Below, one piece after another: positions 26,862 through 39,376 of a stretch of DNA of 64,000 bases (its first letter is position 1; every line of letters begins with the position of its first letter). The stretch is from positions 372,001-436,000 of the forward strand of contig NZ_CP045720.1 in the NCBI RefSeq assembly GCF_009646115.1, read 5' to 3'. The notes beneath the pieces were generated by a model. It had not been told where the DNA came from. It searched no databases and saw only the letters and a program-made list of their open reading frames with translations. The DNA comes from Pantoea eucalypti (lineage in GTDB: Bacteria > Pseudomonadota > Gammaproteobacteria > Enterobacterales > Enterobacteriaceae). The translations under genes were made by a program, and so were the position numbers.

Positions 26862-27398
26862 TGTATGTAATCCCCGTTGAGACATCGAATGTTGCCTGAG
26901 CAGTCTGGTTTAAAAAGGGGAAGGCGAAAAGTTGGCTTTACTGATTGATTTAAAGGACTTTAATTACAACTGGCCTTGCTGATGGCACGACTGAAACTAA
27001 TCCGAGAGGAGCGTCGTGCATTATGCGGGGTTGCTGGAATATTATGCTGTCTGGCTGTGGTTGAGGTAGATTATCTGGAGCATATTCACAGTGATGGCTG
27101 ATCATTAAGTCAAATTGCCTGCTAACTCACTGAATTAATACATTGATTAAAAGCTGGCACGCTTCCAACGCCAGCGATTCAGAGAAATAGGGCCTTTTTT
27201 TCAGATTTGCCGTATCGGCTGTCGGGCGGGGTTAAAAGCGCTAAAACTGACCCCAAAACGCCTTAAATCAAATATAAGCCCCTGTTTAATATGCTTTGTA
27301 ACAATTTTGGCTAGAATATAAACCAATAATGACTGTCACTATAAGGCATCTTTTTTTAACAATGTTGGTTCAGGCAATAGCGCCTTTGGGAGTTGAAA
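26862..27398. other. Long AT-rich region upstream of ompR
   Basis: 537 bases between the divergent YjbE-like gene and ompR. It must hold both promoters. It is AT-rich near both ends, with TTGTAACAATTT-type stretches about 100 bases before ompR. The only coding suggestion is the very short ORF at 27016. No tRNA-like fold or convincing CRP site was found. Confidence 0.6.
27016..27069 (+). CDS. Possible 17-residue hydrophobic microprotein
   Basis: A GTG codon preceded by GAGAGGAG with five bases between opens a frame encoding MHYAGLLEYYAVWLWLR and then a TAG stop. The peptide is strongly hydrophobic and aromatic, like known tiny membrane proteins of enterobacteria. Evidence is only the ribosome site and composition, and chance is a real alternative. 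Confidence 0.2.
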   Translation: MHYAGLLEYYAVWLWLR

Positions 27399-29480
<2,082 letters not shown>

Positions 29481-29482
<2 letters not shown>

Positions 29483-29521
29483 AAAAACGGCGCGGCACTG
29501 TTATTGCCGCGCCGGTTCTTT
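29481..29521. terminator. Bidirectional terminator of envZ and pckA
   Basis: 10-bp stem CGGCGCGGCA / TGCCGCGCCG with a seven-base loop, an A7 run on its left (T-run for pckA on the minus strand) and a T-rich right flank. It ends both convergent transcripts. Confidence 0.85.
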
Positions 29522-31140
29522 TAGCGTTGCGGGCCCGCTTTCACCAGCGCAGCACCTGCGGCGTTATCGGTGTACTTGTCGAAGTTATCAATAAAGCGCT
29601 GTGCCAGACCCTCGGCAGCAGCGGTCCACTTCTCTTCACTCTCCCAGCTACGACGCGGATCCAGCGTGTCACTATCCAGCTCGCCCAGCGCAACCGGCAT
29701 CTGCAGATTAAAGATCGGCAGCGTTTCCGTTGGCGCATCATCCAGCTCACCCGCCAGGATCGCATTGATGATGGCGCGGGTATTCTTCAGTGAGATGCGT
29801 TTGCCGCTGCCGTTCCAGCCAGTGTTCACCAGGTAAGCCTGCGCACCGGACGCTTCCATTCGCTTCACCAGCACTTCAGCGTACTGCGTCGGATGCAGCG
29901 TCAGAAATGCCGCGCCGAAACAGGCGGAGAAGGTTGGGGTGGGTGCCGTCACGCCACGCTCGGTACCGGCCAGTTTGGCCGTAAATCCTGACAGGAAATG
30001 ATACTGTGTCTGCTCCGGCGTCAGACGTGAAACCGGTGGCAACACGCCAAACGCATCGGCGGTAAGGAAAATCACTTTCTTCGCGTGGCCCGCTTTTGAG
30101 ACCGGCTGCACGATATTGTCGATGTGATTGATCGGATAGGAGACGCGGGTGTTTTCCGTTTTGCTGCCATCTGCGTAATCAACGCTGCCATCTTCGCGTA
30201 CCACCACATTTTCCAGCAGCGCGTTGCGGCGAATGGCGCGGTAGATCTCCGGCTCAGCCTGCTCAGAGAGGTTGATGGTTTTGGCGTAGCAACCGCCTTC
30301 AAAGTTAAACACGCCATCATCGTCCCAGCCGTGTTCATCATCGCCAATCAACTGGCGATCAGGATCGGTGGAGAGGGTGGTTTTGCCGGTACCCGAAAGG
30401 CCAAAGAAGACCGCCACATCACCTGCTTTACCCACGTTAGCAGAGCAGTGCATGGAGGCGATGCCTTTCAGCGGCAGCAGGTAGTTCATGATGGCGAACA
30501 GACCTTTCTTCATCTCGCCGCCGTACCAGGTTCCGCCAATCAGCTGCATACGCTCAGTCAGATTGAAAGCGACAAAGTTCTCTGAGTTAAGACCCTGCGC
30601 CTGCCAGTCAGGATTGGTGCATTTAGCTCCGTTCATCACCACAAAGTCAGGTTTGAAGTCGGCCAGCTCAGCATCGTCAGGCTGGATGAACATATTCTTC
30701 ACGAAGTGCGCCTGCCAGGCGACCTCGGTGACGAAACGTACGCTCAGACGTGAATCGGCATTGGCCCCGCAGAACGCATCCACAACAAACAGACGCTTGC
30801 CGGAAAGCTGGCGGGTGACGCAGCTTTTCAGTGCGTTCCAGGTCTCCTGCGACAGAGGCTGATTGTCGTTTTTGCCGGTGCCCTGGTCGTTCCACCACAG
30901 GGTATCGCGCGTGGTGTCATCACGCACAATGTACTTATCCTTAGGCGATCGCCCGGTGAAAATCCCGGTGTCTACTGCAATCGCGCCGCTCTGCGTCAGG
31001 GTGCCACGAGCAAAACCTTCGAGGTCCGGGCGCGTCTCTTCCTGAAATAGTGTGTCGTAATCAGGGTTGTAAACCACTTCCGTGGTATCCACGATGCCCA
31101 AAGCGGCAAGGTCTTGCGAGGTCAGGCCGTTAACGCGCAT
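29521..31140 (-). CDS. pckA: Phosphoenolpyruvate carboxykinase (ATP)
   Basis: 539-residue enzyme that converts oxaloacetate to PEP, the entry step of gluconeogenesis from C4 acids. Walker A region [15 protein letters not shown], the metal/substrate segment [22 protein letters not shown] and the C-terminal [17 protein letters not shown] are all intact. AAGGAG precedes the ATG. It is monocistronic, with a long leader region upstream, and converges on envZ. Growth on malonate, glycerol or amino acids would depend on it or neighbouring pathways. Confidence 0.98.
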   Translation of the reverse strand: MRVNGLTSQDLAALGIVDTTEVVYNPDYDTLFQEETRPDLEGFARGTLTQSGAIAVDTGIFTGRSPKDKYIVRDDTTRDTLWWNDQGTGKNDNQPLSQETWNALKSCVTRQLSGKRLFVVDAFCGANADSRLSVRFVTEVAWQAHFVKNMFIQPDDAELADFKPDFVVMNGAKCTNPDWQAQGLNSENFVAFNLTERMQLIGGTWYGGEMKKGLFAIMNYLLPLKGIASMHCSANVGKAGDVAVFFGLSGTGKTTLSTDPDRQLIGDDEHGWDDDGVFNFEGGCYAKTINLSEQAEPEIYRAIRRNALLENVVVREDGSVDYADGSKTENTRVSYPINHIDNIVQPVSKAGHAKKVIFLTADAFGVLPPVSRLTPEQTQYHFLSGFTAKLAGTERGVTAPTPTFSACFGAAFLTLHPTQYAEVLVKRMEASGAQAYLVNTGWNGSGKRISLKNTRAIINAILAGELDDAPTETLPIFNLQMPVALGELDSDTLDPRRSWESEEKWTAAAEGLAQRFIDNFDKYTDNAAGAALVKAGPQR

Positions 31141-31515
31141 TTTACTGCTCCTTAAATCGGTGTCTGTTCTGCAAAGCAGAGATAGGTTGGGATCGTGCCA
31201 ACCGGCTGTTGCATCAGGTGCGGCGAATCACTGACAGTCCACTGCGCTTCGTCACGACAGCCTGCAAAGAGAACCGGACTTTTCAGGGCATCTGCCTCTG
31301 GCTTCCGGGCGTTTGCACGATCGCGCGCAGTTTACTCTTCTGCGTTACGGGAAAAAGGGCAGTGATCTAAAAATGCGACTCAGGGCGCGTTAAGGCTATG
31401 TTTCGAACGTTTAAAAGATGTTATGAAAGTAAAAAAAGATAATTTGTCTGGAAAATTATGGGGATAGGAAAGGGGGAGAGGAGAAGGGGCGGCAGACGCC
31501 GCCCGAACAATCAAA
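31141..31515. other. Gene-free region between pckA and hslO
   Basis: 375 bases, all upstream of pckA and downstream of hslO on the same strand. It contains the pckA promoter and leader, with a small TCTGC/GCAGA hairpin near 31168-31181. The left part (31380-31470) is AT-rich and then purine-rich. I see no supported ORF and no clear CRP site, although pckA is CRP-dependent in E. coli. Confidence 0.55.
31487..31504 (-). terminator. Probable hslO terminator hairpin
   Basis: 7-bp stem GGGCGGC / GCCGCCC with an AGAC loop, 12 bases past the hslO stop; on the minus strand it is followed by a pyrimidine-rich stretch (CCTTCTCCTCT). Moderate support. Confidence 0.55.
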
Positions 31516-32382
31516 TCAATGCAGACGGTCATCATTCTCAAGGGAGTGGCTGCGAATACCGGCGATATCGACAGCATCAAACACGTAGTTTGAACCGCAA
31601 TAGTCACAGTGCATGTCGATTTTGCCATCTTCCGCGATGATCTCGTCCACTTCTTCCTGTGGCAGCGTAGTCAGCACTTCGCCACAACGTTCACGCGAGC
31701 AGGTGCATTTGTAGATCACCGGCTGCGGATCGTAGAGGGTGACCTCTTCCTGATGATAGAGACGCCAGAGCGCTTCATTCGCCGGCAGATCGATCAGCTC
31801 TTCTGTTTTAATGGTTTCGGTCAGCGTCGCAAGGTGCTCGAAGACCTCTTTCTCTGTGTCCTGCGCGGGCAGCACCTGCAGCAGAATACCGGCGGCGCCT
31901 TTGTCGCTGGTGCGGATAAACAGACGCGTTGGCAGCTGCTCTGAGCGCATGAAGTAATCTTCCAGGCACGCAGCCAGGGTTTCACCTTCCAGCCCGACCA
32001 CACCCTGGTAACGTTCACCCTTTTCAGGCGAAATCGTGATTACCAGATAACCGTTGCCGACCATGCTTTTCAGGGTGCTGTCGTCCGGGATGTCGCCTTT
32101 GATACGCGCTACGCCCCGCAGCTCCTGATTGTTGTTGCCGTTAATCACGGCCAGCGACAGCGGACCGTCACCCTGCAGCTGTACGGTGATTTCGCCATCA
32201 AACTTCAGCGTGGCGGTCAGCAAGCTGGTCGCTACCAGCATCTCACCCAGCAGCGTTTTAACCGGTGCCGGATAGTCGTGATTTTTCACGGTTTCACGCC
32301 AGGTGTCAGAGACGTTCACCAGCTCGCCGCGCACGGCGGCATTTTCAAACAGATAACGGTGCAGTTGATCCTGGACTGACAT
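31516..32382 (-). CDS. hslO: Redox-regulated chaperone Hsp33
   Basis: 288-residue cytoplasmic holdase activated by oxidation. The zinc switch is visible near the C-terminus as CTCSRERC (CxC) and HCDYCGSNY (CxxC). The N-terminal chaperone core begins [16 protein letters not shown]. The frame extends to 32439, but [10 protein letters not shown] at 32382, preceded by GAGAGA, matches the family. Last gene of yrfG-hslR-hslO, consistent with heat-shock co-expression of hslR and hslO. Confidence 0.95.
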   Translation of the reverse strand: MSVQDQLHRYLFENAAVRGELVNVSDTWRETVKNHDYPAPVKTLLGEMLVATSLLTATLKFDGEITVQLQGDGPLSLAVINGNNNQELRGVARIKGDIPDDSTLKSMVGNGYLVITISPEKGERYQGVVGLEGETLAACLEDYFMRSEQLPTRLFIRTSDKGAAGILLQVLPAQDTEKEVFEHLATLTETIKTEELIDLPANEALWRLYHQEEVTLYDPQPVIYKCTCSRERCGEVLTTLPQEEVDEIIAEDGKIDMHCDYCGSNYVFDAVDIAGIRSHSLENDDRLH

Positions 32383-32431
32383 ATTTTTTCTCTCACTGGA
32401 ACGGGGCGACGGTGCGTCAGCGAAGACGGCG

Positions 32432-32833
32432 TTATTCATCGCCCGATAATTTAAACTTCATCAAATCGCGACGCTCTTTTTTGTCAGGTCGCCGATCGGG
32501 ATGGGGCATAGTCAGCGCATTGAGTTTGCGCGCCTGCGCCATTTTTTCGCGTTTTTCAATACTGGCATCGGTTTCGCGATAGAGCTGCTGGGCCTCACTG
32601 GCGGGACGGCGCTGGGCGCTGATATCCGCCACGATCACGGTGCGTTCATCATTGCCCTGACGCAGTGTCAGTTCCGCATTCAGTTCCACCACTTTGCCGG
32701 GTTTGCTGCGCTGGCCGTTGTAATGGACTTTGCCGCCTTCAATCATCTCCCGCGCAATCGCCCGGGTTTTGTAGAAGCGCGCGGCCCACAGCCACTTGTC
32801 GAGGCGGACCTCTTCGCTGCTTTTCTCTTTCAT
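32432..32833 (-). CDS. hslR: Heat shock protein 15, ribosome-associated S4-domain protein
   Basis: 133-residue RNA-binding protein that helps recycle blocked 50S subunits carrying nascent chains. The S4 domain occupies the first 65 residues ([34 protein letters not shown]), followed by a basic tail. Thirteen bases after yrfG and 49 before hslO, so likely one transcript. Confidence 0.95.
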   Translation of the reverse strand: MKEKSSEEVRLDKWLWAARFYKTRAIAREMIEGGKVHYNGQRSKPGKVVELNAELTLRQGNDERTVIVADISAQRRPASEAQQLYRETDASIEKREKMAQARKLNALTMPHPDRRPDKKERRDLMKFKLSGDE

Positions 32834-32846
32834 TGCTGCTCCTGAC

Positions 32847-33494
32847 TCAGATCAGCGTCCGGTAATCGCCAGTGGCCCGGTGACGCTGAAAGATTTGCTC
32901 AGGACGACCCGAATCAGGGTTCTTCACGCCTAAGCACCAGCCGATGCCCCATAACGTTGCAGCATCCAGAATCACTTCGTTGTCATCGATAAACAGCGTG
33001 CGCGCCGCAGAAAAGCCGGTGTGCTGTTGTACCGCCTGCCATAAACGTTGGTCTTCTTTCGGATACCCAAAGGTATGGGTGGAAAGTAATAAATCAAGGT
33101 GCGGCGCTAAACCTGTCTGCGCCAGTTTGACGTCCAGATTGTAAGGATGCGCGTTGGTCAGCAGGATGGTGGACTTGCCCGCGCGACGCAGCGCCTGCAA
33201 AAAAGGCAGCGTATCGTCACGCAGGGCAATTAGGCTGCGCATCGCCAGCGTCATGGCACGGATATCAAGCTTCAGCGCGTCTGCCCAGTAATCCAGACAA
33301 TACCAGTTTAGCGTATGGGCGACGGCCTGATATTTTTCCGCAATGATCGCGTCGGCTTCCGCCCGGCTGATGCCGCGTTGCTGGCTGAGCTGTTCAGGCA
33401 CATGCTCCAGCCAGAAGTGACGATCAAACGCCAAATCCAGCAGCGTGCCATCCATGTCGAGCAGCACGGTATCAATCTCAGACCAGTTGAGCAT
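32847..33494 (-). CDS. yrfG: GMP/IMP nucleotidase (HAD superfamily)
   Basis: 215-residue HAD phosphatase corresponding to E. coli YrfG, which dephosphorylates purine nucleoside monophosphates. Motif I is VLLDMDGTLLDLAFD, motif II ILLTNAHP, motif III the Lys of GYPKEDQRLW and motif IV LFIDDNEVILDAA. A few residues shorter at the C-terminus than the E. coli protein. Heads the yrfG-hslR-hslO group. Confidence 0.93.
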   Translation of the reverse strand: MLNWSEIDTVLLDMDGTLLDLAFDRHFWLEHVPEQLSQQRGISRAEADAIIAEKYQAVAHTLNWYCLDYWADALKLDIRAMTLAMRSLIALRDDTLPFLQALRRAGKSTILLTNAHPYNLDVKLAQTGLAPHLDLLLSTHTFGYPKEDQRLWQAVQQHTGFSAARTLFIDDNEVILDAATLWGIGWCLGVKNPDSGRPEQIFQRHRATGDYRTLI

Positions 33495-33548
33495 CCAGGT
33501 TCACCCTGTGAAAAAACCGGGCGACAGGGTAGCACAGAAGGGCAGGAC

Positions 33549-35684
33549 TCAGAATATCGAGCGCACACCCTGCAAAGTGCCAAGGTTATGGTTGAAACAC
33601 TTTTCGTAATACTGCTGGATATCGATCATGCGCTGGCGATTACGGTGCATGCGGCGAAGCGCCAGTAAGCCGTTAATTATCCCACAGGTCAGCAGCATCA
33701 GAAGCAGCAATACGGTGCCGAGATAGCGCCACTGCGCCATGGCATCCGGTTCATTGTGCAGGACAATGTGACGCGTGCCGTTGGCATCCGTTGAAATGCT
33801 GGTGATGATGCCGCTGGCGCTGAAAGGTGTATGCAGCAGTACGGTGGAGAGTCGTTGCAGCTCACGCCACTGAGAAGGCGGATCGAGATCAAACAGCGAT
33901 ACGGTGGGCTGCGGCTGATTCACTAACTGGCGACCTTCGTCGCTGACGATCAGGAATCCCCCTGGCGGCGGGCTGTTAAGATTTTCTGCCGCCCGACGGG
34001 TTTCGCGGAAAAAGAAGGTGGATGTAGCGGTATTAACCAGGTTTTCCAGCGCTTCCGCACTCACCGGGCGCAGCAGCACATTCATGCCGTTTAACTGACC
34101 GGAATCTGCCCGACGCATCAAAGCTTCCCAGTCTTTGGCATTGCCAAGGTTTACCAGGGCGTTTTTCAGCCGCATACAATCCTGCGGCTGATTGCAGAGA
34201 TCCTGCGTTTTCATCACCAGATCTGAGAAGTCATCCAGCAGAATCATTCCGGACTTTTGAATCGCGGAAGCCAGCTGTGGGTTCAGTTTAGGGTCAGTAT
34301 TGGTTTCGGGATGCAGCTGCTTTGTGGTGGTCTCCAGCAGCGCCGCCGCTTTATCAATAATGTCCGATTGCGGCTGCGGCAGTGGCGTCGCGTTATTCCA
34401 GTAGATCGCCGAACAGTCGAACGGCATGTAGGCGTAGCTGCGGTTGCTCTGATAGTTGTCCGGCACTGAACACATACCGGTGCCACTCACTTTGAGGTTG
34501 TCGCCAATGTTCAGTGCCACGTTGCTGAGCTTATCAACGCTGCTGACCTCCAGGCTGTCGGTGCCTCTTGCCCAGGCCAGACTCAGTTTAATCGGCATCG
34601 TGAGCGGGATCCAGGTGACCAGCATAGTCAGCACCAACAGTGAACCACACGCCAGCACCACGTTTTTCCGCCAGCGCTGGATAGGGAAGTTTTTGACCTC
34701 ATCCTGTAGCGACAGGAAGCGACCCTGACGCACCACCTGACGATTAAGGTAGATCTCGACATCCGTTACCTGACCGAGATCGTGTGCGACGTAAGGCTGC
34801 CAATGTGGCGGATAGGCAAGGTCAATAATGCCCAGCGTGATATTGCTCTGCTCCTGGTTCGATTCACTGAACAGACCCCAGCGTTTTGGTGCGCCGCGCA
34901 GGCAGTGTATATCACGCAGCCCGCGTTCGCCGGGAATGCGATAAAGCAGCCAGAGGCTGGCGCCAATCATTAATGTCCCCGTCAACACCAGCCAGATCAT
35001 CAGCGTGGCAGGCACTAACAGGCTGAAGAAGAACAGTAAGAAGGCCAGAGAGATCGTCACCGCTTCACGCGTGCCGTCTGGCCGCGACAGACGATACTCT
35101 TCTGGCGTCTCTTTACGCACCTGCAGCAGCTCAACATTTTCTGTTTCTGCTTTGCGGATTGAGGCGTTGGTGGACACAGGACGCATGAGCACAGGCAGCG
35201 ATTGCTGATCCACAGCGTAATCAACCAGCGAGTGGCCGTTCAGCGAGATCACCAGCGGAATAGATTGGGTGCGGATTAACTCCACATAGTTTTCGTCGGT
35301 AATGTACTGTTCCCACAGCGGCGGCAGATGAACTTCAACCTCATCCAGGTAATAGCGCCATTTATGGGGATCGTCTGTAGAGAGGCCGTAACGGGTAATT
35401 GCGCGGGTAACCGGATAGACATTGTTGCTCTGCGCTGTCAGCGTCAGCCGTTCAGACGCGCTTCGCTTATGGGTAGTGACAGGCGTACTAAGTTGTTTTT
35501 CCAGCGCGGCGACATACTTATCGACAGCCTCACGTTCCTGCGGAGAGAGCTTACGGCAGGGCGGACTGATGAATGGCAGTGGTTTCGCCAACGGCGGACG
35601 ATGCCGCATAGCGTACCAAAACCCCATGCCTGCCAGGATTGAACAGGTCAGCACTATGGCCAGGATCATCAAGATTGTGCTCAT
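33549..35684 (-). CDS. igaA: IgaA, inner-membrane repressor of the Rcs system
   Basis: 711-residue membrane protein (E. coli YrfF, Salmonella IgaA, Proteus UmoB) that restrains Rcs phosphorelay signalling through RcsD. Membrane segments lie at about residues 1-25, 205-245, 340-362 and 655-680, with a large periplasmic domain between the last two containing cysteine pairs. Rcs controls capsule production. Divergent from nudE across 391 bases. Confidence 0.94.
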   Translation of the reverse strand: MSTILMILAIVLTCSILAGMGFWYAMRHRPPLAKPLPFISPPCRKLSPQEREAVDKYVAALEKQLSTPVTTHKRSASERLTLTAQSNNVYPVTRAITRYGLSTDDPHKWRYYLDEVEVHLPPLWEQYITDENYVELIRTQSIPLVISLNGHSLVDYAVDQQSLPVLMRPVSTNASIRKAETENVELLQVRKETPEEYRLSRPDGTREAVTISLAFLLFFFSLLVPATLMIWLVLTGTLMIGASLWLLYRIPGERGLRDIHCLRGAPKRWGLFSESNQEQSNITLGIIDLAYPPHWQPYVAHDLGQVTDVEIYLNRQVVRQGRFLSLQDEVKNFPIQRWRKNVVLACGSLLVLTMLVTWIPLTMPIKLSLAWARGTDSLEVSSVDKLSNVALNIGDNLKVSGTGMCSVPDNYQSNRSYAYMPFDCSAIYWNNATPLPQPQSDIIDKAAALLETTTKQLHPETNTDPKLNPQLASAIQKSGMILLDDFSDLVMKTQDLCNQPQDCMRLKNALVNLGNAKDWEALMRRADSGQLNGMNVLLRPVSAEALENLVNTATSTFFFRETRRAAENLNSPPPGGFLIVSDEGRQLVNQPQPTVSLFDLDPPSQWRELQRLSTVLLHTPFSASGIITSISTDANGTRHIVLHNEPDAMAQWRYLGTVLLLLMLLTCGIINGLLALRRMHRNRQRMIDIQQYYEKCFNHNLGTLQGVRSIF

Positions 35685-36075
35685 GCTCTGCTCAATTCAG
35701 CCAAAATGCTGCCTTCACTTTAAACTTTCGCTCCCGGTTATGCTCACTATAAAAGAGACATTCCGAAAGATTATATAACCCTGAGGAGTCAGACACCCGA
35801 TGAAATAGTGCCAGCGTATATCTGATTGGCATTTGTTAAACCCTGCCTTGTCCGAATGGTAACCGGCACAGACTGGATTAAATATCGGTATTATCTGAAA
35901 CTTATCGCAGCGTATTGACTAATGCAAATTTAGTCTTAACTGATAACTAAAGCCTGTTATTCAACCGACTGAATCTGTGCAACGATAACGTCACTGTCTG
36001 ACTGTCGCACAATTGCCTGCGGTTAGGTATGCTAATTCGCTACTGATAGCCGGCGCAGAATAATTTGAGGCTGAT
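35685..36075. other. Divergent promoter region of igaA and nudE
   Basis: 391 AT-rich bases with no supported gene. A GAGGAG motif at 35782-35787 precedes only a two-codon ORF (ATGAAATAG). GAGG lies just before the nudE start. No clear operator is recognisable. Confidence 0.55.
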
Positions 36076-36639
36076 ATGAAAATTCCAAAAAAACCTGACA
36101 TCCTCAATATCACCGCCGTGGCACGTTCACGGTTATTCACTATCGAGTCGGTTGATCTGGCTTTCAGCAATGGTGCACATCGCGTCTATGAGCGGATGAA
36201 GCCTTCAGAGCGCGAAGCGGTGATGATTGTGCCGATTATTGATGATCATCTGATCCTGATTCAGGAGTACGCCGTCGGACTGGAAACCTATGAACTCGGC
36301 TTCCCGAAAGGGCTGATCGATGCAGGCGAAACCGTGAATGAAGCGGCGGTGCGCGAACTGAAAGAAGAAGTCGGCTTTGGTGCAGATCAGCTGACCACGC
36401 TGGGCAAGCTCACCATGGCACCTTCTTACTTTTCCAGCAAAATGAATATTGTGATCGCGGAAGGTCTCTATGCTGAAAAGCTGGAGGGTGATGAGCCGGA
36501 GCCGCTGATTATCCACCGCTGGCCGCTCAGCGATATGCTGTCGCTGCTGGACGAACCCGATTTCCGCGAGGCGCGTAATGTCAGTGCACTGTTTATGGCG
36601 CGCGAATGGCTGGTGAAACAGGGACGGCTGCGTTACTGA
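36076..36639 (+). CDS. nudE: ADP compounds hydrolase NudE (Nudix)
   Basis: 187-residue Nudix hydrolase acting on ADP-ribose, NADH and Ap3A in E. coli. The Nudix box GFPKGLIDAGETVNEAAVRE continues directly into LKEEVGF, matching Gx5Ex7REUxEExGU. Divergent from igaA and followed by a strong bidirectional terminator shared with mrcA. Confidence 0.96.
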   Translation: MKIPKKPDILNITAVARSRLFTIESVDLAFSNGAHRVYERMKPSEREAVMIVPIIDDHLILIQEYAVGLETYELGFPKGLIDAGETVNEAAVRELKEEVGFGADQLTTLGKLTMAPSYFSSKMNIVIAEGLYAEKLEGDEPEPLIIHRWPLSDMLSLLDEPDFREARNVSALFMAREWLVKQGRLRY

Positions 36640-36654
36640 ACAGGATGCTTTAAT

Positions 36655-36688
36655 GAATAAAAAAGCCGACAGATGTCGGCTTTTTTTA
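36655..36688. terminator. Bidirectional terminator of nudE and mrcA
   Basis: AAAAGCCGAC / GTCGGCTTTT with an AGAT loop, extended by A-rich and T-rich flanks on both sides. Classic intrinsic terminator for the convergent pair. Confidence 0.92.
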
Positions 36689-36710
36689 TCGTGCAATAAC
36701 AGGGATCACA

Positions 36711-39260
36711 TCAGAACAGTTCGTGACTCTCGCCGTTATCCATAATAGTGGTACCCACATCGTGAACCGAATATTCGGTCGGCTGGGTACCATTGATGAA
36801 GTACTCCTGACGCGTGTTACCGCCGCCATTTGCCAGCTTGCCGGTACTGCGATCGATTGTCACCGTGACGACGCCATCCGGCGGTGTCAATGGCTGCACC
36901 GGTACACCGTCGAGCGCGCTCTTCATGAACTCATCCCATGCCGGTTGCGCACTCTTCGCGCCACCTTCATAGCCCGATATCTGATCGGGAATCGCGCCGG
37001 AAAGCGTACTGCGGCCCAGATTACGGCGCGCATCATCAAAACCGATCCATACGGAGGTCACTACGCCAGGGCCGTAACCCGAGAACCAGGCATCTTTCGA
37101 GCTGTTGGTGGTACCGGTTTTCCCGCCGATATCATTACGTTTAAGGTCACGTCCGGCACGCCAGCCCGTTCCCATCCAGCCCGGTTCGCCAAAGATGTTA
37201 CTGTTCAGCGCGCTTCTGATGAGGAAGCTGAGCGGCGTATTGATCACGTGAGGTGCATATTGCTGATCGCCCTGCTGAGCCTGAGCAGGAACCTGCTCCA
37301 GTTCAGGCTGAGGAACTGCCTGATTCTGGTTGTTATTTGAGGCAGCAACGTTCTCAACACTCTCTTCATTCAGCGCCAGCGCTTTTTTGGTCTCACCATA
37401 GATCACCGGCAGATTGCACTGCGGACAGGCGATCTTCGGTTTCTCTTCAAAGACGGTGCCGCCCTGTTCGTTCTCAATCTTCGTAATGAAGTAAGGATCA
37501 ACCAGGAAGCCGCCATTCGCCATCACGGAGTAGCCACGCACCACCTGTAATGGAGTGAATGAGGCCGCACCCAGTGCCAGCGACTCGGTGTGAACAATGT
37601 TCTGCGCCGGGAAACCAAAGCGCTGCAGATACTCTGCGGCATAATCCACGCCCATCGCACGCATCGCACGCACCATCACGACGTTTTTCGACTGACCTAA
37701 TCCCTGACGCAGACGAATCGGACCATCGTAAGTTGGCGGTGAGTTTTTCGGACGCCAGTCTGCACCGGCACCTGCATCCCAGCGTGAAATCGGCACATCG
37801 TTCAGGATGGAGGCGAGCGTCAACCCGCGATCCATGGCGGCGGTATAAAGGAAAGGCTTGATGTTAGAGCCGACCTGGCGCAGTGCCTGGGTCGCACGGT
37901 TAAACATGCTCTGGTTAAAGGCAAAACCACCTACCAGCGCGCGCACCGCACCATCATTCGGATCCAGTGAGACCAGTGCCGAGTTCACATCCGGCACCTG
38001 ACCCAGCCACCAGTCGTCACCCACTTTACGCACCCAAATCTGCTGGCCAGCCTGCAGGACCTGCGTCACGCTTTTCGGCGTCGGGCCCTGCACGGTGTCA
38101 GACTTATAAGCACGCGCCCAGCGCACACCGGCTAATGACAGCGACACATTGCTGCCATCCTGCATCATGACGGTCGCTTCATCGCTGCGTGCTTCTGTCA
38201 CGACGGCCGGGTGGAGCGGGCCATAAACCGGCAGCACCTTCAGCGCTTTCTCGATCTTCGTCTGATCCCAGGCCGGTTCACCCACTTTCCACAGCACGCT
38301 GGTCGGGCCGCGATAACCATGACGCATATCGTAGGCCATGACGTTATTGCGCACCGAGGTCTGCGCGGCTTCCTGCAGACGACGAGTCACGGTGGTGTAA
38401 ACCTTGTAACCGTCGGTGTAGGCATTATTGCCGTAGCGTTTCACCATCTCCTGACGCACCATCTCGCTGAGATAAGGGGCAGAGAAAGCGATTTCCGGGC
38501 CATGATACTTCGCCACCAGCGGTGTATTACGGGCCTCGTCATATTGCTGCTGCGTGATGTAATGCTGATCCAGCATACGCGCCAGTACCACGTTGCGGCG
38601 CGACAGGGCGCGGCTCGGCGAGTAAAGCGGGTTAAAGGTAGACGGCGCTTTCGGCAGACCGGCAATCATCGCCATCTCACTCAGCGACAGCTGGTCAACG
38701 GGCTTACCGAAATAGACCTGTGAGGCTGCACCGACGCCATAAGCGCGATAGCCCAGGTAGATCTTATTCAGGTAGAGCTCAAGGATTTCATCTTTATTCA
38801 GCAACTGCTCAATGCGGATCGCCAGGAACGCTTCCTTTATTTTACGCATCAGGGTGCGTTCCGGACTCAGGAAGAAGTTACGGGCCAGCTGTTGAGTGAT
38901 GGTACTTGCACCCTGTGAAGCATGACCGGAGACCAGTGCAATGCTGGCCGCACGGAAAATACCCACCGGATCAACACCATGGTGCTCATAAAAACGGCTG
39001 TCCTCGGTCGCAATAAACGCTTTCACCATGACAGGTGGCACTTGCTGCAGAGTCAAAGGGATACGGCGCATTTCGCCATACTGGGCGATCAGGTCGCCAT
39101 CGGCGCTGTAAACCTGCATAGGGGTTTGCAGACGCACATCTTTCAGCGTGTTCACGTCGGGCAGCTGTGGCTCTATATATTTGTATAAACCATAAATCGA
39201 GCCAGCTCCCAACAGGATGCAACACACTGTAAGGATTAATAAATACTTTACGAACTTCAC
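36711..39260 (-). CDS. mrcA: Penicillin-binding protein 1A
   Basis: 849-residue bifunctional peptidoglycan synthase. An N-terminal membrane anchor (about 6-28) is followed by the GT51 glycosyltransferase domain with the catalytic glutamate region FIATEDSRFYEHHGVD and STITQQLARNFFL. The transpeptidase domain has SNIKPF (SxxK), and KTGTTNSSKD. Family length. Divergent from hofM, as in E. coli. Confidence 0.97.
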   Translation of the reverse strand: MKFVKYLLILTVCCILLGAGSIYGLYKYIEPQLPDVNTLKDVRLQTPMQVYSADGDLIAQYGEMRRIPLTLQQVPPVMVKAFIATEDSRFYEHHGVDPVGIFRAASIALVSGHASQGASTITQQLARNFFLSPERTLMRKIKEAFLAIRIEQLLNKDEILELYLNKIYLGYRAYGVGAASQVYFGKPVDQLSLSEMAMIAGLPKAPSTFNPLYSPSRALSRRNVVLARMLDQHYITQQQYDEARNTPLVAKYHGPEIAFSAPYLSEMVRQEMVKRYGNNAYTDGYKVYTTVTRRLQEAAQTSVRNNVMAYDMRHGYRGPTSVLWKVGEPAWDQTKIEKALKVLPVYGPLHPAVVTEARSDEATVMMQDGSNVSLSLAGVRWARAYKSDTVQGPTPKSVTQVLQAGQQIWVRKVGDDWWLGQVPDVNSALVSLDPNDGAVRALVGGFAFNQSMFNRATQALRQVGSNIKPFLYTAAMDRGLTLASILNDVPISRWDAGAGADWRPKNSPPTYDGPIRLRQGLGQSKNVVMVRAMRAMGVDYAAEYLQRFGFPAQNIVHTESLALGAASFTPLQVVRGYSVMANGGFLVDPYFITKIENEQGGTVFEEKPKIACPQCNLPVIYGETKKALALNEESVENVAASNNNQNQAVPQPELEQVPAQAQQGDQQYAPHVINTPLSFLIRSALNSNIFGEPGWMGTGWRAGRDLKRNDIGGKTGTTNSSKDAWFSGYGPGVVTSVWIGFDDARRNLGRSTLSGAIPDQISGYEGGAKSAQPAWDEFMKSALDGVPVQPLTPPDGVVTVTIDRSTGKLANGGGNTRQEYFINGTQPTEYSVHDVGTTIMDNGESHELF

Positions 39261-39376
39261 CTGGAATTTCCCATCTGTTGTCGTTTGAGCAGTTTATAAA
39301 CAACCGCGCGGTAGTATAAAGGCAAGCCAGACGCTTTGATATGTCCATTTTCCCGGACGATAAGGAGATCGCGCGC

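Noticed and set aside
31380..31628. 82-residue minus-strand ORF between hslO and pckA
   Set aside because: It overlaps the hslO zinc-binding end in another frame and lacks a ribosome site.
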